NCBI RefSeq assembly: GCF_019710745.1
Contig: NZ_JAHKJW010000008.1
Span: 62,001 to 126,000, forward strand
Length of the DNA stretch: 64,000 bases
Reading direction: 5' to 3'
Source of the DNA: Streptomyces beigongshangae
GTDB lineage: Bacteria; Actinomycetota; Actinomycetes; Streptomycetales; Streptomycetaceae
In this document: positions 34,942 through 62,536 of the stretch, one piece after another
How the letters are laid out: every line of letters starts with the position of its first letter
Numbering within the stretch: position 1 is the first letter of the stretch
Translations under genes and position numbers: made by a program
The notes under the pieces: generated by a model
Told to the model about the DNA's origin: nothing
Database searches by the model: none
Seen by the model: only the letters and a program-made list of their open reading frames with translations

Positions 34942-36342
34942 TCAGCCGGCTCGCACGGCCACGCCCGCAGCGTCGGCCATGCCCGCCGTGCCCGCCGTAC
35001 CCGTCGTCCCCGCCACGCCCGCCAGGTCGCCCGTCCGGTGGGCGAGCAGGGAGTCGAGGATCTCGCCGGACCTGACCGCCGTGGTGGACAGCAGGGTCGA
35101 GGTGAGGCCGTGCGTGTGCTCGGTCGCGCCCTGGAGGTAGATGCCCGCCGTGACGCCGGGGGCGAGTTCGAGCCGGTGGTCGCGCCCGACGCGCACGGCG
35201 TCGTTGTCGTCCCGCAGGCAGAGCTTGGCGGCTCTGCCCAGCAGGCCGTCGAGGTCCCTGGGGCGGTAACCGGTCGCGTGGACCAGCAGGTCCGCGGAGA
35301 GCACCTCCCGTTCCCCGGTGGGGAGGTACTCGACGGTGACCTCCAGGTGGTCGTCGAAGGTGCGCACGTCGCGGATGCGGGAGACGTTGCGCAGGCGCAG
35401 CCGCTCCCGGCCCTGGACCTTCTCGCGGTACATCGTCGCGTACAGCGACTCGATGAGGTCCATGTCGACCACCGAGTAGTTGGTGCTGCGGTGGTAGTCG
35501 ACCAGGGACTGCTTCACCTCCGGCGTGGACCGGAAGTAGACGTCCACGGCCTCCGGGTCGAAGATCCGGTTGGCGAACGGGCTGTCGTCGGCGGGCGTGT
35601 ACCCGTACTTCGCGAAGATCGCGCAGATCTCCGCCCCGGGGAAGGACCGGTGCAGGTAGTCGAGGGCCTCCGCGCCGCTCTGGCCCGCACCGAGCACCAG
35701 GACGCGGCCCACCGCCCCGCCCGTGGCGTTCACCTCGTGCACGCGCGGCACGAGCTGGCTGTTGTGCCAGACGCGGTCCGACAGGGCCGTCCCCGGGGGC
35801 AGGTGCGGCTCCAGGCCGACGGCCACCGAGATGTTCCGGGCCCTGCGGGTGACGGTCCGCTCCGGCGTGCCGGGCACCCGGCTGACGACGTCCAGCCAGC
35901 GGACCTCCCCGTCCGGTCCCGTCACCGGGTCGACGGACACGACCTCGTCCGAGTAGTCGACGAGGTGCGCCACCCGCGCGGCCGCCCACTCGAAGTACTC
36001 GTGGAACTCGATCCGCAGCGGGAAGAGCGTCTTCGCGTTGAGGAAGTCCACCATCCTGCCGCGCTCCCGCAGGAAGCACAGGAAGCTGAAGTCGCTGGTC
36101 GGGTTGCGCATGGTGACCAGGTCCTTGAGAAAGGAGACCTGCATCGTGGCGTCCTCGATGAGCATTCCCCGGTGCCAGCCGAACGACGGCTGGCGCTCCA
36201 GGAATCCCGCGCGGATCCGGTCCTCCGGAGCCGCTTGGGCGTTGTGTTCCTCCACCGCGATGGCAAGTGCGAGATTTGACGGCCCGAAACCTATACCGAG
36301 CACGTCAAGGATGGCGTCCGGTTCGTCGTGCAGTGCGTTCAC
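34942..36342 (-). CDS. L-ornithine N5-monooxygenase
   Basis: A 466-residue flavin-dependent N-hydroxylating monooxygenase (SidA/PvdA/CchB family) converting L-ornithine to N5-hydroxyornithine with NADPH and O2, the committed step to hydroxamates. Visible are the FAD motif GIGFGPSNLALA, MQVSFLKDLVTMRNPTSDFSFLCFL, the NADPH motif VLGAGQSGAEALDYL, YTPADDSPFANRIFDPEAVDVY and the closing ATGYRPRD. GTG 36342 with AAGGGAAG upstream gives the expected N-terminus. The last 25 residues are Ala/Gly/Thr repeats (GTTGTAGTAG). It diverges from the formyltransferase gene and shares its iron box. Confidence 0.95.
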   Translation of the reverse strand: MNALHDEPDAILDVLGIGFGPSNLALAIAVEEHNAQAAPEDRIRAGFLERQPSFGWHRGMLIEDATMQVSFLKDLVTMRNPTSDFSFLCFLRERGRMVDFLNAKTLFPLRIEFHEYFEWAAARVAHLVDYSDEVVSVDPVTGPDGEVRWLDVVSRVPGTPERTVTRRARNISVAVGLEPHLPPGTALSDRVWHNSQLVPRVHEVNATGGAVGRVLVLGAGQSGAEALDYLHRSFPGAEICAIFAKYGYTPADDSPFANRIFDPEAVDVYFRSTPEVKQSLVDYHRSTNYSVVDMDLIESLYATMYREKVQGRERLRLRNVSRIRDVRTFDDHLEVTVEYLPTGEREVLSADLLVHATGYRPRDLDGLLGRAAKLCLRDDNDAVRVGRDHRLELAPGVTAGIYLQGATEHTHGLTSTLLSTTAVRSGEILDSLLAHRTGDLAGVAGTTGTAGTAGMADAAGVAVRAG

Positions 36343-36379
36343 CGCAACTTCCCTTCCCCTAGGCGCCACTGATGTTAAA

Positions 36380-36398
36380 TAAGGTTAGCCTTACCTTG
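36380..36398. promoter_or_regulatory. iron box in the divergent monooxygenase/formyltransferase promoter
   Basis: Contains the symmetric core AAGGT-TAGCCTT-ACCTT (36381-36397) and matches about 14 of 19 DmdR1 consensus positions. It is 38 bases from the monooxygenase start and 30 from the formyltransferase start, so one site can repress both. Confidence 0.8.
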
Positions 36399-36427
36399 CA
36401 ATGGGGTGTCCTAGGAGAGGATCGACT

Positions 36428-37375
36428 ATGCGGGTCGTCATGTTCGGTTATCAGACCTGGGGGCACCGCACCCTCCGGGCTCTGCTGGAGTCCGGCCACG
36501 AGGTGGTCCTGGCCGTGACCCACCCCAGGAGCGACCATGCGTACGAGAAGATCTGGGACGACTCGGTGGCCGACCTGGCCGGGAAGCACGGGGTGCCGGT
36601 ACTGCTGCGCAACCGGCCCGACGACCCCGAGCTGCTCGCCGCACTGAAGGAAGCGGAACCGGACCTGATCGTCGCCAACAACTGGCGCACCGTGCTGCCC
36701 CCGGAGGTCTTCGACCTGCCGCCCCACGGCACGCTCAACATCCATGACTCGCTGCTCCCCGCGTACGCGGGCTTCTCCCCGCTGATCTGGGCGCTCATCA
36801 ACGGCGAGCGGGAGGTCGGGGTCACCGCGCACCGGATGAACGCCGAACTCGACGCGGGCGACGTCCTGTTGCAGCGGGCCGTACCGGTCGGCGCGGCCGA
36901 CACCGTCACCGACCTCTTCCACCGCACGGTCGACCTGATCGGCCCGGTCGTCGACGAGTCGCTCGACCTCATCGCCTCGGGCCGCGCCCGGTGGATACCG
37001 CAGGACCGCAGCCGGGCGAGCTTCTTCCACAAGCGGTCCCTGGAGGACAGCCGCATCGACTGGACCTGGCCGGCCGAGGACATCGAGCGGCTCGTACGGG
37101 CCCAGTGCGACCCGTACCCGAACGCCTTCACCCACCACCGCGGACAGCGGATCAGGATCGTCGAGTCCGCGGTGTCGCAGGGCTGCTACGGCGGCACCCC
37201 GGGACGCATCTTCATCCGCGAGGGCGACGGAGTGGTCGTCGTCGCGGGCGCGCAGGCCAGGAGCGGCCGGCTGCGCGGGCTGGTCGTCAAGCGCGTACGC
37301 ACCGAGGACGGGGCGGAGCACGCGGCGACCGACTACTTCCGCACGATGGGCGGCTACCTCACGGCGCGCCCGTGA
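36428..37375 (+). CDS. N5-hydroxyornithine formyltransferase
   Basis: A 315-residue formyl-tetrahydrofolate-dependent transferase (CchA-like). The catalytic triad N104-I-H106-D107 lies in [16 protein letters not shown], and the C-terminal Fmt-like domain includes QCDPYPNAF and [16 protein letters not shown]. In coelichelin-type pathways this enzyme formylates N5-hydroxyornithine to make the terminal hydroxamate (established for CchA); the same is inferred here. ATG 36428 follows AGGAGAGG. Its stop overlaps the start of the acetylglutamate-kinase-like gene (GTGA). Confidence 0.93.
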   Translation: MRVVMFGYQTWGHRTLRALLESGHEVVLAVTHPRSDHAYEKIWDDSVADLAGKHGVPVLLRNRPDDPELLAALKEAEPDLIVANNWRTVLPPEVFDLPPHGTLNIHDSLLPAYAGFSPLIWALINGEREVGVTAHRMNAELDAGDVLLQRAVPVGAADTVTDLFHRTVDLIGPVVDESLDLIASGRARWIPQDRSRASFFHKRSLEDSRIDWTWPAEDIERLVRAQCDPYPNAFTHHRGQRIRIVESAVSQGCYGGTPGRIFIREGDGVVVVAGAQARSGRLRGLVVKRVRTEDGAEHAATDYFRTMGGYLTARP

Positions 37376-38277
37376 GCGACACGGCTCCCGCCGACGGGGC
37401 GCCGGGCGGCTCCGGTGCCCCGACCGTCGGTCCCGGCGGGCGTTCCGGGGCGATCGAGGCCCTGCGCGGGCACACGGTCGTCGTCAAGTACGGCGGTCAC
37501 GCCATGACCGACGACGCGCTCCGGCGGGCCTTCGCGCAGGACGTCCTCGCCCTGCGGGGCGCGGGTGTCCGGCCGGTCGTGGTGCACGGCGGCGGCCCGC
37601 AGATCGCCGCCCAGCTGGCCCGGCTGGGGATCGGGTCCGACTTCCTCGGCGGGCTGCGGGTCACCACCCCCGAGACCATGGAGGTCGTACGGATGGTGCT
37701 GTCCGGCCAGGTCCAGAAGGACCTGGTCGGGCTGCTGAACGAGCACGGCCCGCACGCGGTCGGCCTCAGCGGCGAGGACGGGCACACCCTCACAGCGGTC
37801 AAGCGGTACGCCGAAGTGGCCGGTGAGCGCGTGGACATCGGCCTGGTCGGGGACGTGGCACGGGTCAACACCGCGGTCGTGCGCCTCCTGCTGGACAGCG
37901 GCCACGTCCCGGTGGTCTCCTCCGTCGGCCGGGGCGAGGACGGGCAGGTCTACAACGTCAACGCGGACACGGCGGCGGGCGCGCTCGCCGCCGCGCTGGG
38001 GACGCGGATCCTGGTCGTCCTCACCGACGTGCCCGGGCTGTACGCCGACTGGCCCCGCAGCCGGCGGGTCGTGGACCGGATCGGCGCGGGGGAGCTGGAG
38101 AGGCTGCTGCCGGGGCTGGACGGCGGCATGGGGCCCAAGATGGAGGCGTGCCTGCGGGCCGTCAGGGGCGGGGTGGGGGTGGCCCGGGTGCTGGACGGGC
38201 GTGCGCCGCACGCGCTGTTCGACGGGCTGGTCGATGCGGGGATCGGCACGACGGTCGTGCCTGATGCCGCCGGGTGA
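37372..38277 (+). CDS. acetylglutamate kinase paralogue within the siderophore operon
   Basis: A 301-residue amino-acid kinase of the ArgB type, which phosphorylates N-acetylglutamate in ornithine/arginine synthesis. Motifs: [28 protein letters not shown], the substrate loop [49 protein letters not shown] and [14 protein letters not shown]. The N-terminal ~22 residues are a Pro/Gly-rich extension. GTG 37372 overlaps the formyltransferase stop, so it is expressed with siderophore genes. No other arg gene is adjacent, so it is probably a second copy boosting ornithine supply in iron starvation. A feedback-insensitive form is a testable idea, not seen directly. Confidence 0.9.
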   Translation: MSDTAPADGAPGGSGAPTVGPGGRSGAIEALRGHTVVVKYGGHAMTDDALRRAFAQDVLALRGAGVRPVVVHGGGPQIAAQLARLGIGSDFLGGLRVTTPETMEVVRMVLSGQVQKDLVGLLNEHGPHAVGLSGEDGHTLTAVKRYAEVAGERVDIGLVGDVARVNTAVVRLLLDSGHVPVVSSVGRGEDGQVYNVNADTAAGALAAALGTRILVVLTDVPGLYADWPRSRRVVDRIGAGELERLLPGLDGGMGPKMEACLRAVRGGVGVARVLDGRAPHALFDGLVDAGIGTTVVPDAAG

Positions 38278-38330
38278 ACGCCGCTCGTGGTTCGTCTGCG
38301 GGAGTGCGGGGGCTGGTCGCGCAGTTCCCC

Positions 38331-38364
38331 GCGCCCCGAGGGGGCGTCGCCCCCTCGGGGGCGC
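38331..38364. terminator. bidirectional hairpin between convergent operons
   Basis: Arms of about 15 bases (38331-38345 and 38349-38364, one bulge) around GTC. It is preceded by GGTCGCGCAGTTCCCCGCGC (38316-38335), a motif I recall as a widespread Streptomyces intergenic repeat. It ends the formyltransferase/kinase operon and the ABC importer operon. Confidence 0.75.
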
Positions 38365-38368
38365 CTCC

Positions 38369-39283
38369 TCAGTCGGCCGGTTCCAGGGCCGGGGCTCCGT
38401 GGTGGCGGCCCATCGGGATGACCAGGGGTGTGTGACTGACCGGGTCCATCGTGATCCGGCAGGCCAGGTCGAAGACGTCCTCGACGGTCTCGGCGGTGAT
38501 GACCTCGGCCGGGCTCCCCTCGGCGACGATCCTGCCGGACTTCATGGCGACGACGTGATCGGCGTACCGGCAGGCCTGGTTGAGGTCGTGGAGCACCATC
38601 ACGACCGTGCGGTTCTCCCGGCGGTTGAGGTCGGTGACCAGGTCCAGGACGTCGATCTGGTGGGCCAGGTCGAGGTACGTCGTCGGCTCGTCGAGCAGCA
38701 GGACGGGCGTGCCCTGGGCGACCGCCATGGCGATCCAGGCGCGCTGCCGCTGGCCGCCGGACAGCTCGTCGACGGGCCGGTCGGCGAGGTCCGTCATGTT
38801 GGTGGCGGCCAGCGCCCGGTGCACGGCCCGCTCGTCCGCCTTGGACCACTGCCGCCACCAGGTCTGGTGCGGCGAACGCCCGCGGTTGACCAGGTCGACG
38901 ACGGTCAGCCCCTCGGGCGCGACCGGGCTCTGCGGCAGGATGCCCAGGCGCTGGGCGAGTTCCCTGCTCGGGATGGACTGCAGGGCCCGGCCGTCGAGGT
39001 GGACGGCGCCCTCCTCGGGCGCCAGCAGCCGGGCGAGCGCCCGCAGCAGGGTGGACTTGCCGCACGCGTTGGCGCCGACGATGGCCGTGATCCGCCCGGG
39101 CGGCACCGCCAGGTCCAGACCGTCGACCACCACCCGCTTGTCGTAGGCGAGACGCAGACCGCGGGCCCGCAGATCGGGGTCGGGGCGGGGGGCGGGATCG
39201 AGGACGGGGCCGGAGGCCGGCGCGGGGGCGGTGGACACGGAGCCGTCCGGCGCGCGGCCGGTCGACAGGGGATCAGCCGACAT
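38369..39283 (-). CDS. iron-siderophore ABC importer ATPase
   Basis: A 304-residue FecE/FhuC-type ATPase. Walker A is GANACGKST (K76), Q-loop ILPQSPVAPEG, signature ELSGGQRQRAW, Walker B VLLLDEPTTYLD and H-loop VLHDLNQA. A 40-residue Pro/Ala/Ser-rich N-terminal extension precedes the domain. ATG 39283 has AGGAGG upstream inside the end of the permease gene and starts four bases after its stop. It powers ferric-siderophore uptake together with the two permeases. Confidence 0.94.
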   Translation of the reverse strand: MSADPLSTGRAPDGSVSTAPAPASGPVLDPAPRPDPDLRARGLRLAYDKRVVVDGLDLAVPPGRITAIVGANACGKSTLLRALARLLAPEEGAVHLDGRALQSIPSRELAQRLGILPQSPVAPEGLTVVDLVNRGRSPHQTWWRQWSKADERAVHRALAATNMTDLADRPVDELSGGQRQRAWIAMAVAQGTPVLLLDEPTTYLDLAHQIDVLDLVTDLNRRENRTVVMVLHDLNQACRYADHVVAMKSGRIVAEGSPAEVITAETVEDVFDLACRITMDPVSHTPLVIPMGRHHGAPALEPAD

Positions 39284-39287
39284 GGGA

Positions 39288-40388
39288 TCAACCTCCTGAA
39301 CCCGCGCGGTTGGCGCGGACGAGCAGCCAGAGCAGGACCGGTGCGCCGAGCACACCGGTGACGATGCCGACCGGCAGTTCCGTGCCGGGGACGAGCGTAC
39401 GGGCGATGAGGTCGCCGCCCAGGACCACCAGTGCCCCGGTCAGCCCCGAGGCGACCGTGGGCGGCCAGGCCGTGCCCGCCAGCCGCTGCGCGATCTGCGG
39501 GGCGGCGAGCGCCACGAAGGCCACGGGCCCCGCGGACGCGGTGGCGAAGGCGATCAGGCCGACACCGGTGAGCAGGATGGCCAGGCGTACGGGCTGGACG
39601 CGGGTACCGAGGCCGGTGGCCACGTCGTCGCCGAGCTGGAGGGTGCGCAGCAGGCGGCCGAGCAGCAGGGCCGCCGGCAGCAGTACGGCCAGCGCGAGGG
39701 CGAGCGGTCCGACCTGGCCCCAGGTGCGGCCGTTGAGGTTGCCGACCAGCCAGCCGAGCGCGGCCTGCGCCTGGAAGCGGCCACCTCTGGCGACGAGGTA
39801 GTCCGTGGCGCTCGTGCAGATCCAGGCCACCCCGATGCCGACCAGGATGATGCGGTACCCGGTGGTGCCGCGCCGCCAGGCCAGGGCGTAGACGGTCAGG
39901 GCGGTGACCAGGGCGCCCAGCAGCCCGAGCGCCTGGGTGCCCAGGCCGCCGTCCCAGCCCAGCACGATGCCCGCGACGACGGCGGTGCCCGCGCCCTGGG
40001 TGAGGCCGATCATGTCCGGGCTCGCCAGCGGATTGCGCGTCATGGTCTGGAACAGCGCGCCGGAGACCCCGAAGGCGATCCCGGCGAGCAGCCCGACCAG
40101 GGCCCGGGGCAGGCGCAGTTCCTCGACCACGAGGACGGTGCCGGGGTCGCCGGAGCCCACCAGGGCGCGTACGGCCTCGGTGAAGCCGATGGGGTAGTCG
40201 CCGGTCGTCAGGCCCCAGCAGAACACCACGAAGGTGCCCGCGGCGAGGAGCACGGACAGGCCCACCAGCCGGGGCCGGAGGACACCGGAGACGGGCGGCA
40301 GCGCCAGCCGGTAGGCGCGGAAGTGCGCGGACCCCGCCGGACGGGTGCCGGCCGCGGGGGACTCGGGGGCGGTTCTCGGGTTCGGCAC
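39288..40388 (-). CDS. iron-siderophore ABC importer permease (second subunit)
   Basis: A 366-residue FecCD/BtuC-family permease with about ten membrane helices. It has the family stretches LRLPRALVGLLAGIAFGVSGALFQTMTRNPLASPDMIGLTQGAG and GLGTRVQPVRL (ATPase-coupling region) and a G-rich C-terminal helix. The N-terminus is Pro/Arg/Ala-rich. GTG 40388 is best placed for the GGAGG at 40396-40400; GTG 40394 would be too close. It forms a heterodimer with the preceding permease. Confidence 0.92.
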   Translation of the reverse strand: MPNPRTAPESPAAGTRPAGSAHFRAYRLALPPVSGVLRPRLVGLSVLLAAGTFVVFCWGLTTGDYPIGFTEAVRALVGSGDPGTVLVVEELRLPRALVGLLAGIAFGVSGALFQTMTRNPLASPDMIGLTQGAGTAVVAGIVLGWDGGLGTQALGLLGALVTALTVYALAWRRGTTGYRIILVGIGVAWICTSATDYLVARGGRFQAQAALGWLVGNLNGRTWGQVGPLALALAVLLPAALLLGRLLRTLQLGDDVATGLGTRVQPVRLAILLTGVGLIAFATASAGPVAFVALAAPQIAQRLAGTAWPPTVASGLTGALVVLGGDLIARTLVPGTELPVGIVTGVLGAPVLLWLLVRANRAGSGG

Positions 40389-40390
40389 GC

Positions 40391-41413
40391 TCACACCTCC
40401 GCCAGGTTGCGCCGGCGGACCATGGCGATGAAGAACGGGCCGCCGACGAAGGCGACCAGTACACCCGCCTGGATCTCGGTGGGCCGTGCCACGAGGCGGC
40501 CGAGGACGTCCGCGGCGAGCAGCAGGATGGGCGCCAGCACCGCCGACAGCGGCAGCAGCCAGCGCTGGTCGGGGCCGATGCCCGCCGACTGGGCCAGCAC
40601 GCGGGCCACATGGGGCACCACCAGGCCGATGAAGACGACCGGGCCGATGACCGCGACCGCGGCCCCCGTCAGCAGGGTGATCGAGGCGACGCCCGCCAGC
40701 CGGACCAGACCGAGGCGCCGGCCGAGCGAGGCCGCGACGTCGTCGCCCAGAGCCAGGCTGTTGAGCGCCGGTGCGCAGGCCAGCGCCAGCGCCCCGCCGA
40801 GGACCAGGAAGGGCAGCACCCGCCAGACCGTGCCGTCGTCCGCCTCCGCGAGCGAACCGGCGGACCAGAAGCGGAACTTGTTGAGCGCGTCCACGTCGGT
40901 CAGCACGATGGCCTGGGTGAACGACCACAGCATCGAGGTGACGGCGATGCCCGCGAGCGCCAGCTTCACGGGGGTCATCCCGGACCGCCCGAGACCGCCC
41001 AGCAGATAGACGGCCACCGTGGCGATCAGCGCCCCGGCGAACGCGAACCACACGTACCCGTAGAGCGAGTTGATGCCGAGCACCCCGACGGCCAGCACGA
41101 TGGCGAAGGAGGCGCCGGCGCTGACGCCCAGCACCCCGGGGTCGGCGAGCGGGTTGCGGGTCAGGGCCTGCATCAGCGCCCCGGCCAGCCCGAGGGCCGC
41201 GCCGGCCGTGATCCCGAGCGCGGTGCGGGGCATGCGCGCGGACCAGACGACGTTGTCCACGAAGCGGCTCGGCGGGTCGCCGAGCAGGGCCCGGATCACC
41301 TGGTCCGGCGGGACGCTGGCCGCGCCGAGCGCCAGTGACAGCAGGCAGAGGACGGCCAGGACGGTACCCAGCAGCGTCACGAGAAGGACAGGGCGCACCC
41401 TCTTGCCCGTCAC
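40391..41413 (-). CDS. iron-siderophore ABC importer permease (first subunit)
   Basis: A 340-residue FecCD-family permease, the first gene of the importer operon. Motifs: SARMPRTALGITAGAALGLAGALMQALTRNPLADPGVLGVSAGAS and ALGDDVAASLGRRLGLVRL. About ten membrane helices. GTG 41413, eight bases after GGAG, is chosen over a TTG at 41434, whose AAGGGAG would be adjacent to the start codon and which would leave the iron box only five bases upstream. The adjacent iron box at 41440 should repress it when iron is plentiful. Confidence 0.9.
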   Translation of the reverse strand: MTGKRVRPVLLVTLLGTVLAVLCLLSLALGAASVPPDQVIRALLGDPPSRFVDNVVWSARMPRTALGITAGAALGLAGALMQALTRNPLADPGVLGVSAGASFAIVLAVGVLGINSLYGYVWFAFAGALIATVAVYLLGGLGRSGMTPVKLALAGIAVTSMLWSFTQAIVLTDVDALNKFRFWSAGSLAEADDGTVWRVLPFLVLGGALALACAPALNSLALGDDVAASLGRRLGLVRLAGVASITLLTGAAVAVIGPVVFIGLVVPHVARVLAQSAGIGPDQRWLLPLSAVLAPILLLAADVLGRLVARPTEIQAGVLVAFVGGPFFIAMVRRRNLAEV

Positions 41414-41439
41414 CTTGCGGTCTCCAACGGCCAACTCCC

Positions 41440-41458
41440 TTAGGTTAGGCAGACCTTA
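41440..41458 (-). promoter_or_regulatory. iron box of the importer operon
   Basis: TTAGGTTAGGCAGACCTTA, the best iron box in the window: 16 of 19 matches to the DmdR1/DtxR consensus. It lies 26 bases upstream of the first permease start. Confidence 0.9.
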
Positions 41459-41499
41459 ATCGTAGTGGGGATCACGTGACCCGCAGAGTCGGGGCTCTT

Positions 41500-41526
41500 T
41501 TGGTTAGGTAATCCTTACCTTAGTAT
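41500..41526 (+). promoter_or_regulatory. NRPS promoter with embedded iron box
   Basis: -35 TTGGTT (41500-41505), 15-base spacer, -10 TAGTAT (41521-41526). The iron box TTAGGTAATCCTTACCTTA (41504-41522; 15 of 19 on the reverse strand) fills the space between them, so iron-loaded repressor would block polymerase. An ATG at 41525 falls inside the -10 and is therefore unlikely to be the gene's start. Confidence 0.75.
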
Positions 41527-41581
41527 GACCTGCGATCCTCCGGCCGAGCCGGTTCCGCACACCCTGGAGGCACGGTCAGCT

Positions 41582-60487
<18,906 letters not shown>

Positions 60488-60497
60488 GCCAAAATCC

Positions 60498-60545
60498 TTG
60501 TACGCGATGTGAGTTGTACGCAATGTGCGTCGTACGCGATGTGAG
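60498..60545 (+). repeat. three 16-base tandem repeats between the NRPS and MbtH genes
   Basis: Units TTGTACGCGATGTGAG (60498-60513), TTGTACGCAATGTGCG (60514-60529) and TCGTACGCGATGTGAG (60530-60545) start 10 bases after the NRPS stop and fill the gap up to the MbtH ribosome-binding site (GGAGGAA, 60548-60554). Confidence 0.95.
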
Positions 60546-60558
60546 TTGGAGGAAACCT

Positions 60559-60783
60559 GTGAGCACCAACCCGTTCGAGAACCCCGAAGGCACCTACTCC
60601 GTGCTCGTCAACGACGAGGGCCAGTACAGCCTGTGGCCCGACTTCGTGGACGTGCCGGCCGGCTGGACCGTCGCGCACGGCCCGGCCCCCCGCCAGGAGT
60701 GCCTGGACCACATCGAGACGCACTGGACGGACATGCGCCCCAGGAGCCTGGTGGAGCGGATGGCGGCGGACCAGGCCGGCTGA
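60559..60783 (+). CDS. MbtH-like NRPS accessory protein
   Basis: A 74-residue MbtH protein that binds NRPS adenylation domains and aids their folding and activity. It shows the family's [10 protein letters not shown] start, the conserved tryptophans W26 (SLWP), W36 (GWTV) and W56, and the C-terminal [14 protein letters not shown] 60559 follows GGAGGAA. It lies 71 bases after the NRPS gene and nine before the amidohydrolase gene, in the same transcript. A-domain dependence on it is expected for hydroxyornithine-using synthetases. Confidence 0.97.
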   Translation: MSTNPFENPEGTYSVLVNDEGQYSLWPDFVDVPAGWTVAHGPAPRQECLDHIETHWTDMRPRSLVERMAADQAG

Positions 60784-60792
60784 GGCCCGGCG

Positions 60793-62367
60793 ATGCTCTC
60801 CACGAGACTGATCAACGCCCGTTTCCGCACCATGGACCCCGACCGGCCGATCGCCCGCGAGCTGGGCGTCTGGCGGGGCCGGATCGTGGGTCTGGACGAG
60901 GAGGTCGCCGCCCTGCCCGCCCGCAGGGTCGTCGACCTCCAGGGCGCCACCGTGCTGCCCGGATTCATCGACGCCCACGTCCACCTGGCCTGGACCGGTC
61001 TCAAAGCGGCCACGCCGACCGTGGCACCGTGCCGGTCGGTGGACGACGTCCTGGCCGCGGTGGCCGAGGCGGCGGCCCGCACACCGGCGGGCGGCTGGGC
61101 GAACCTGGTGGGGTACGACCAGCGGGGCCTCGGCCGCCATCTGACCGCCGCCGAGCTGGACGGGGTCAGTGCCGGGCGCAAGGTGTTCCTGATGCACGAC
61201 TCCGGGCACGGCTGCATGGTCAACACCGCCGTACTGGACCTGCTGCCGCCCGGACTCGCCGACGGGGACGGCTTCCTCGCCGAGGGCGACATGGGGGCCG
61301 CACGGGCCCTGCGGCCGCCCTACTCGCAGCGGGAACTGGCGGACGCGATCGGACGTGCCGCGCACGCCTGCCTGGCCGAAGGCATCACCGGCTGTGCCGA
61401 GGCCGGCATCGGCGGCGCCCTGTTCGGGCACAGCCCGGTCGAGCTGGGCGCGTACCAGCGCGCGGGCGACGAGGGCAAGCTGCCCCTGCGGGTGCAGCTC
61501 ATGGTGTCCGCCGACCGGCTGCGCCCGGTCGCGGCCCACGACGACGACGGCATTCCCCGCGCGCTCGACCTCGGCCTGCGGACGGGGTTCGGCGGCGACC
61601 GGCTCTCCGTCGGCGCGCTGAAGGTCTACACCGACGGCGGCATGATGGCCCGTACCGCCGCCCTCAGCCGCCCCTACGAAGGACTCGACCACACGGGCCG
61701 GTTGCAGGACGATCCGGAAACCCTCACGCGGACGATCGTCGACGGCCACCTCGCGGGCTGGCAGCTCGCCGTCCACGCCATCGGCGACCAGGCGGTCGAT
61801 CTGGCCCTGGACGCCCTGGAGCGGGCACAGCGCCTGCGCCCGCGGCCGGGCGCCCGGCACCGCGTCGAGCACGCGGGCCTGGTCCGGCCCGACCAGCTCG
61901 GCCGCTTCGCCGACCTGGGCGTGGCGGCCGTGGTCCAGCCGAACTTCCTGCGGTACTTCGGCGACGACTACGCCGCGATCATGGGGGAGGAGCGGGCGCC
62001 CTGGCTGTACCGGGGCAGGGGGTTCCTCGACCACGGCATCACGCTGGTCGGCAGCTCCGACCGGCCCGTCGCGGACGGTTCGCCGCTCAGGGCCGTCCAG
62101 TTCATGGTCGAGCGGGCCTCCGCGTCGGGCCGGGTCATCGGCCCGGACGAGGGCGTCACCGTAGAGGAGGCCCTGCGTGCCTACACGGTGGCCGGCGCCT
62201 TCGCCTGCCACTGGGAGGACAGCGCGGGCAGTCTCACGCCGGGCAAGCGCGCGGACCTGGTCGTCCTGGGCGACGACCCGCAGCGCGTCGAGGTCTCGCG
62301 CATCGGCGACATCGACGTGGTGGCGACCTTCGTCGACGGCCTGGAGACCGGGGGGTCCGGTCTGTGA
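60793..62367 (+). CDS. YtcJ-like metal-dependent amidohydrolase
   Basis: A 524-residue amidohydrolase of the Amidohydro_3/YtcJ group. The metal site starts with GFIDAH62VH64LAWTG; further motifs are GALKVYTDGGMMARTA, QLAVHAIGDQAVDLALDALE, RHRVEHAGLVRPDQ and SSDRPVADGSPL, then the composite beta-domain end SLTPGKRADLVVLGDDP. It is probably cytoplasmic. It follows mbtH by nine bases, so it belongs to the siderophore transcript. Possible roles: product release, trimming or deformylation, or recycling of the imported siderophore. None is established here, and the link may be positional only. Confidence 0.85.
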   Translation: MLSTRLINARFRTMDPDRPIARELGVWRGRIVGLDEEVAALPARRVVDLQGATVLPGFIDAHVHLAWTGLKAATPTVAPCRSVDDVLAAVAEAAARTPAGGWANLVGYDQRGLGRHLTAAELDGVSAGRKVFLMHDSGHGCMVNTAVLDLLPPGLADGDGFLAEGDMGAARALRPPYSQRELADAIGRAAHACLAEGITGCAEAGIGGALFGHSPVELGAYQRAGDEGKLPLRVQLMVSADRLRPVAAHDDDGIPRALDLGLRTGFGGDRLSVGALKVYTDGGMMARTAALSRPYEGLDHTGRLQDDPETLTRTIVDGHLAGWQLAVHAIGDQAVDLALDALERAQRLRPRPGARHRVEHAGLVRPDQLGRFADLGVAAVVQPNFLRYFGDDYAAIMGEERAPWLYRGRGFLDHGITLVGSSDRPVADGSPLRAVQFMVERASASGRVIGPDEGVTVEEALRAYTVAGAFACHWEDSAGSLTPGKRADLVVLGDDPQRVEVSRIGDIDVVATFVDGLETGGSGL

Positions 62368-62482
62368 GCGTCACACGCTCCCCGCGGCCCCGGACCCGTC
62401 CGGACGGCGGGGGCCCGCGGCCGCCCCGGGCGGAAGGCGGGTGGCCGCCGCGCCGGGCGACGACCGGCGGGCTCCGGGAGCG

Positions 62483-62536
62483 CGTCTGTCGCGTTCCCCG
62501 CGTCTGTCGCGTTCCCCGCGCCTGTCACGTCTCCCG
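62483..62536 (-). repeat. three 18-base tandem repeats spanning the endonuclease-like gene's stop
   Basis: Plus-strand unit CGTCTGTCGCGTTCCCCG at 62483-62500 and 62501-62518 (identical), and CGCCTGTCACGTCTCCCG at 62519-62536 (diverged). The third unit holds the last codons and TGA stop of the minus-strand gene; the two identical copies lie downstream of it. Confidence 0.9.

Noticed and set aside
38316..38364. A mobile element at the convergent junction
   Set aside because: The GGTCGCGCAGTTCCCCGCGC motif plus hairpin is a common Streptomyces intergenic repeat/terminator, with no transposase or target duplication.
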